Shown here: positions 61,131 through 64,000 of the stretch, piece after piece | Position numbering within the stretch: the first letter of the stretch is position 1 | Layout: the number at the start of each line of letters is the position of its first letter | From: JAFDYH01 sp049840875 | GTDB lineage: Bacteria; Bacteroidota; Bacteroidia; Chitinophagales; Chitinophagaceae | Direction of reading: 5' to 3' | Assembly (NCBI GenBank): GCA_049840875.1 | Contig: JASGJE010000009.1 | Location: 1 to 64,000, forward strand | DNA: 64,000 nucleotides | Position numbers and translations under genes: made by a program | Notes under the pieces: model-generated | Database searches by the model: none | Told to the model about the DNA's origin: nothing | What the model saw: only the letters and a program-made list of their open reading frames with translations

Positions 61131-61494
61131 CGCTCTACCAAATCGCTTGAACTGGCTCAGCATTTACGATGGTTTATAGTTCCGGTTAATCAAATGAGGT
61201 CGTGAAATTTATACAATTATGCCACCCGGCCGTTTAACGATAAAATAGTCTTTTCACAAGACCAAAAATAAGAGTGAGGAAAAAAATACACGCCCAAGAG
61301 CTTGTTAAACCGAATTTGTTTCTGCTTGACGTCAAAGAGCCAAAGAATCACGGATTTTAGTTCAAATCAGTTTTTCTATCCAATTTAATAAAGAAGACTT
61401 ATCCTTGTTGATCGTATTTACTCTTTGAACACAAAGCTAACGACAAAACGTGACCATATTTCATTTAGCTTTGAACGAGCTCAAAGTCATAAGT
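61131..61494. other. Divergent intergenic region between OMP and GH16 genes
   Basis: About 360 bp. A minus-strand TATTTTTG (61263-61270) is a possible -7 box for the OMP gene, 130 bp upstream. A near-match to TAnnTTTG with an extra base occurs before GH16. No gene, repeat or RNA seen. Confidence 0.35.
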
Positions 61495-62349
61495 ATGTTT
61501 TACTGTCAATATAAACATAAGAAAATAGCATTCATTTTTCCGTTGATGTTTCTATTTGGTACGCAACTGGTGCAAGCCCAATCCCGCGATAAATACGAAT
61601 TAGTATGGGCTGATGAATTCAATAAAGATGGATTGCCTGATACGTCTGTGTGGAGTTATGAAAAAGGGTTTGTACGAAATGAAGAGGCGCAATGGTATCA
61701 AAAGGAAAATACATTCTGCAGAGACGGATTTTTGATTATCGAAGCCCGTCGGGAGAAAAAGCCTAATCCTCTCTATGTCCCGGGAAGTAATAAGTGGCGG
61801 GAGAGCCGACCGACGATTGACTACAGTTCGTCCTGCGTAGTAACAAAAGGAAAGAAAGCATGGCAATATGGTCTGTTTGAAATGCGTGCACGCATCGACG
61901 TGAGTACGGGCCTCTGGCCAGCATGGTGGATGCTCGGCATCAACAAATGGTGGCCGGAGAACGGTGAAACAGATATCATGGAGTACTACAGAGATAAATT
62001 GCTGGCTAATTTTCTTTGTGCTGATAAAGATGGAAAGCAGGAATGGCATAGCAACACAAAATCTGTTGCTGCTATGGGTGGAGAACAATGGGCATCAAAG
62101 TTTCATACGTGGAAGATGGAATGGACAGAAGATTTTATAGAGATATTTGTAGATGATGTTTCGCTGAACCGTATGTCCGTTGATTCATTAGTAAATAAAG
62201 ATGGAAGCGGCTTCAATCCTTACAGGCAACCTCATTACATGCTTCTTGATTTTGCGATTGGCGGTACAAATGGAGGTGATCCTTCTTCAACAACTTTTCC
62301 GAGACGATTTGAAGTTGATTATATCAGGGTTTACCAGCAAAAGAAATAA
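61495..62349 (+). CDS. GH16 family glycoside hydrolase
   Basis: A 284-residue secreted beta-jelly-roll glycanase: signal sequence (KKIAFIFPLMFLFGTQLVQA), YELVWADEFNKDGLPDTS opening and the GH16 active site GETDIMEY with nucleophile Glu158, Asp160 and acid/base Glu163. Tryptophans (WPAWWMLGINKWWPENG) line the cleft. Members cleave beta-1,3/1,4-glucans, agarose, porphyran or carrageenan; the subfamily cannot be fixed here. Start at ATG 61495; the frame from 61450 opens with GTG. Confidence 0.92.
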   Translation: MFYCQYKHKKIAFIFPLMFLFGTQLVQAQSRDKYELVWADEFNKDGLPDTSVWSYEKGFVRNEEAQWYQKENTFCRDGFLIIEARREKKPNPLYVPGSNKWRESRPTIDYSSSCVVTKGKKAWQYGLFEMRARIDVSTGLWPAWWMLGINKWWPENGETDIMEYYRDKLLANFLCADKDGKQEWHSNTKSVAAMGGEQWASKFHTWKMEWTEDFIEIFVDDVSLNRMSVDSLVNKDGSGFNPYRQPHYMLLDFAIGGTNGGDPSSTTFPRRFEVDYIRVYQQKK

Positions 62350-62525
62350 CAGTAGCTTATTGTTTCGTGCAGTTTGAAAATATAATGAATTTTCGACTTG
62401 ATTTGTTCGAATTATAGAGAAGTTTTTTTGTGCATAAACTTTTTATAGAAAATGGTTTGCGATTGCATGACGATTTTCTTTTTTTTGTGATCGCACAACT
62501 TCATTATTCTCCTTAAAATTTCTTT

Positions 62526-62960
62526 ATGAGTAATTCAACTTCTAAAAACGGTGAGGACATTTTATTATCTCAAACATTCTATCATGGTACAAAAGCTGAT
62601 CTCAGGAACGGCGATCTTATCGATATTGGCTTTCACTCTAATTATGGAAAAAAGAACAAAGCGAAATATATCTATCTCACCGCTACACTTGAAGCGGCGA
62701 TATGGGGGGCTGAACTAGCAACAGGAGAGGGGAGACAACGAATTTATATAGTAGAACCGACTGGTCCCATTGAAGATGATCCCAACCTGACCGATAAAAA
62801 ATTTCCGGGTAACCCTACAAAGTCTTATCGCTCTCAAAGTCCATTTAAAGTGATTGGAGAAATAAAGGAATGGACGCCACACTCCGAAGAACAATTGAAT
62901 ACAATGATGGCGCATTTGGAAAAGTTAAAGCAGCAGGGTATTGAAGCGATAGAAGATTAG
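62526..62960 (+). CDS. arr: NAD-dependent rifamycin ADP-ribosyltransferase
   Basis: A 144-residue Arr enzyme, which transfers ADP-ribose from NAD+ to the C23 hydroxyl of rifamycins and so inactivates them. The alignment by eye is continuous: FYHGTKADLRNGDLI (His20), KYIYLTATLEAAIWGAELA (Tyr50), IVEPTGPIEDDPNLTDKKFP (Asp85), PTKSYRSQSP and KQQGIEAIED at the end. His, Tyr and Asp correspond to the catalytic residues of Arr-ms. Cytosolic, full length. It stands alone, not in a cassette or integron, so it may be an intrinsic gene. Confidence 0.93.
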   Translation: MSNSTSKNGEDILLSQTFYHGTKADLRNGDLIDIGFHSNYGKKNKAKYIYLTATLEAAIWGAELATGEGRQRIYIVEPTGPIEDDPNLTDKKFPGNPTKSYRSQSPFKVIGEIKEWTPHSEEQLNTMMAHLEKLKQQGIEAIED

Positions 62961-63020
62961 TATGATCTTCTTGATCTGTAAACTTCTTAAATTCGTTGTC
63001 TCATCCGCAAACGACTTTTA

Positions 63021-63644
63021 ATGAAACAGTTTTTTATACTCCTTGTAGTTTTAATTTCCTTAAAGGCAAATGCCCAACCATTCCCAGCAAATTTTGACGG
63101 TAAAAAATGGCAGGCGCCATATTTTTTAGATACTATAGAAAGAGGCGAGATCGAACGGTTTTTAATTCCGATAAGTTTTGCACCGTCTATACAATACAAA
63201 GGAGTAGAAGATATTCGATTTACACCAGGTTGGAGTAGAAAAGAAATGAACGAATATTGGGGATATGCTTTCTTATGGTATTTGGATGGTAATCAGAAAT
63301 TCGATGAAAAGATATTTGAAAAAAATCTGACAGCGTACTATACGGGCCTGGCAAAAGTAAATGTTGACACTAGGAAGATTTCCATTGATAAATTAACAGC
63401 GGTGAACGCGTCATTCGTAAAGAGGAAAACAGAACTGCAGGACTCGGAAACTTATGAAGGTGTAATTGACATTTTTGATTTCATACTGAAAACGCGAATA
63501 GGCCTGAATTTTATCATTCATGTAAGACATTGTAAAGAACAAAACAAAACCTTTGTTTTTCACGAAGTGTCACCAAAGCCATTTGAAGATGATGTATGGA
63601 AAGAATTAAATGGTCTTTGGACGAGTTTCAGGTGTGTTAAGTAA
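63021..63644 (+). CDS. Secreted protein of unknown function
   Basis: A 207-residue protein with signal peptide MKQFFILLVVLISLKANA. The mature part is rich in Trp, Tyr and Phe (FTPGWSRKEMNEYWGYAFLW) and has a Lys-rich beta C-terminal half (NKTFVFHEVSP). Not recognised. It follows Arr by 60 bp on the same strand and ends 16 bp before the convergent GH116-like gene. Confidence 0.65.
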   Translation: MKQFFILLVVLISLKANAQPFPANFDGKKWQAPYFLDTIERGEIERFLIPISFAPSIQYKGVEDIRFTPGWSRKEMNEYWGYAFLWYLDGNQKFDEKIFEKNLTAYYTGLAKVNVDTRKISIDKLTAVNASFVKRKTELQDSETYEGVIDIFDFILKTRIGLNFIIHVRHCKEQNKTFVFHEVSPKPFEDDVWKELNGLWTSFRCVK

Positions 63645-63660
63645 ATATTTGTTCGACTAG

Positions 63661-64000
63661 TTATGCTAACTGAATAGAGACCTGCGTTCCTTCTTTCATC
63701 TCAACAACATTTGTAAATTCAATAATTACTTCATCTTGCTCCGGTCTCAAAGTGGCAATTACCTGTTCATTATTTATTTTGATTGATGAAGATTTTATTT
63801 TTTTCAGGTCGGTTTGAATACTGATTGTTTTTAACGCCAAACGTCCGTGACTTATATCCAGCAGGTATGTCCATTTGTTATTTGTTTTTTTCTGTGAGAA
63901 ACTACCCCAACTTTCGGCAGTTGTGAATGCAGAAGCAAAATTTGCCGCGTTTACTTTTGGCGCAAAGTGGATATACTTTTTTGGCCCGTGATAATCAAAT
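63661..64000 (-). CDS. GH116-like glycosidase, C-terminal end (partial)
   Basis: The last 113 codons of a gene that enters from the right edge. YHGPKKYIHFAPKVNAANF followed by FTTAEGWGSFSQ-like TTAESWGSFSQKK is the closing pattern of bacterial GH116 (DUF608, glucosylceramidase/beta-glucosidase-like) proteins. A final beta-sandwich (KINNEQVIATLRPEQDEVII) follows. The catalytic part lies outside the window, so activity cannot be judged. Not in the six-frame list because the frame is incomplete. Confidence 0.65.
   Translation of the reverse strand, partial: FDYHGPKKYIHFAPKVNAANFASAFTTAESWGSFSQKKTNNKWTYLLDISHGRLALKTISIQTDLKKIKSSSIKINNEQVIATLRPEQDEVIIEFTNVVEMKEGTQVSIQLA

Noticed and set aside
1..64000. 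CRISPR arrays, prophage, insertion sequences, integrons, rRNA or tRNA genes
   Set aside because: No spaced repeats, transposase or integrase motifs, and no tRNA/rRNA-like sequences were recognised on either strand.

Overview
The window looks like a chromosomal segment of a Bacteroidota bacterium, probably Chitinophagaceae. The support is TAnnTTTG-type -7 promoter elements, many SPI and SPII secreted proteins, type IX secretion (T9SS) C-terminal sorting domains, FAS1 and OmpA/PD40 proteins, LytS/LytTR two-component pairs, MacB-like permeases of about 830 aa, and A+T-rich intergenic DNA. No rRNA, tRNA, CRISPR array, insertion sequence or prophage was recognised. The content is mostly accessory, secreted or regulatory genes in short operons. 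|| 0-6.9 kb: a HipA-like kinase overlaps a DUF3037 gene that carries an in-frame stop. A membrane LytTR regulator broken by three frameshifts follows. Then come a serine beta-lactamase-like hydrolase, a lipoprotein and HAD phosphatase pair, an orphan importer-type ABC ATPase and a sugar-phosphate-isomerase-like TIM barrel. || 7-17.6 kb: M48 peptidase, DUF3500 protein, TauE/SafE exporter, OmpA/PD40 protein, YajQ, zinc-free L31 type B behind a clear promoter, DoxX-like and DUF1328 membrane proteins, a DUF1080 glycosidase-like protein and a DUF5829-like protein. || 17.7-25.9 kb: a MacB-like permease with a decayed remnant of a second permease just upstream. Then a secreted HELGH zincin, a directly abutting pair (TPR membrane protein plus MEVHHHP-type membrane protein), an alpha/beta hydrolase and a Tat-exported isomerase-like protein. 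|| 25.9-32.5 kb: on the minus strand, a LytS kinase, LytTR regulator, outer-membrane protein and 4-TM protein form one operon. A two-domain FAS1 lipoprotein and a CHASE3 kinase/CheY pair follow. || 32.7-46.9 kb: an HMA-like membrane protein with a truncated-haemoglobin-like lipoprotein, an M1 peptidase, a ketoglutarate-semialdehyde-type ALDH, a T9SS surface protein split by a +1 frameshift at a T-run, a sterol-desaturase-family protein, and a glycan cluster (GH127, DUF4965/DUF1793 glutaminase-like, GH20) without SusC/SusD. || 47-64 kb: a minus-strand set (MFS transporter, membrane protein, YceI, a frameshifted membrane protein, ACT protein), an AraC-type regulator, a T9SS animal-type haem peroxidase, a DUF3857/transglutaminase protein, an HTH-TM-ectodomain protein, an ArsR/SRPBCC/hydrolase operon with twin palindromic operators, a POTRA/barrel protein, GH16, a rifamycin ADP-ribosyltransferase (Arr), an unknown secreted protein, and the 3' end of a GH116-like gene. 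|| The shared theme is degradation of plant or microbial glycans with cell-envelope remodelling and sensing. Several genes are broken (DUF3037, LytTR, permease remnant, T9SS protein, 4-TM protein). Some may be real decay; the homopolymer-associated ones could be sequence errors. Nothing here is proven to be a new system. The best leads are the twin-operator ArsR switch, the HMA/globin lipoprotein pair, the HTH-TM-ectodomain protein and the +1-shifted T9SS gene.
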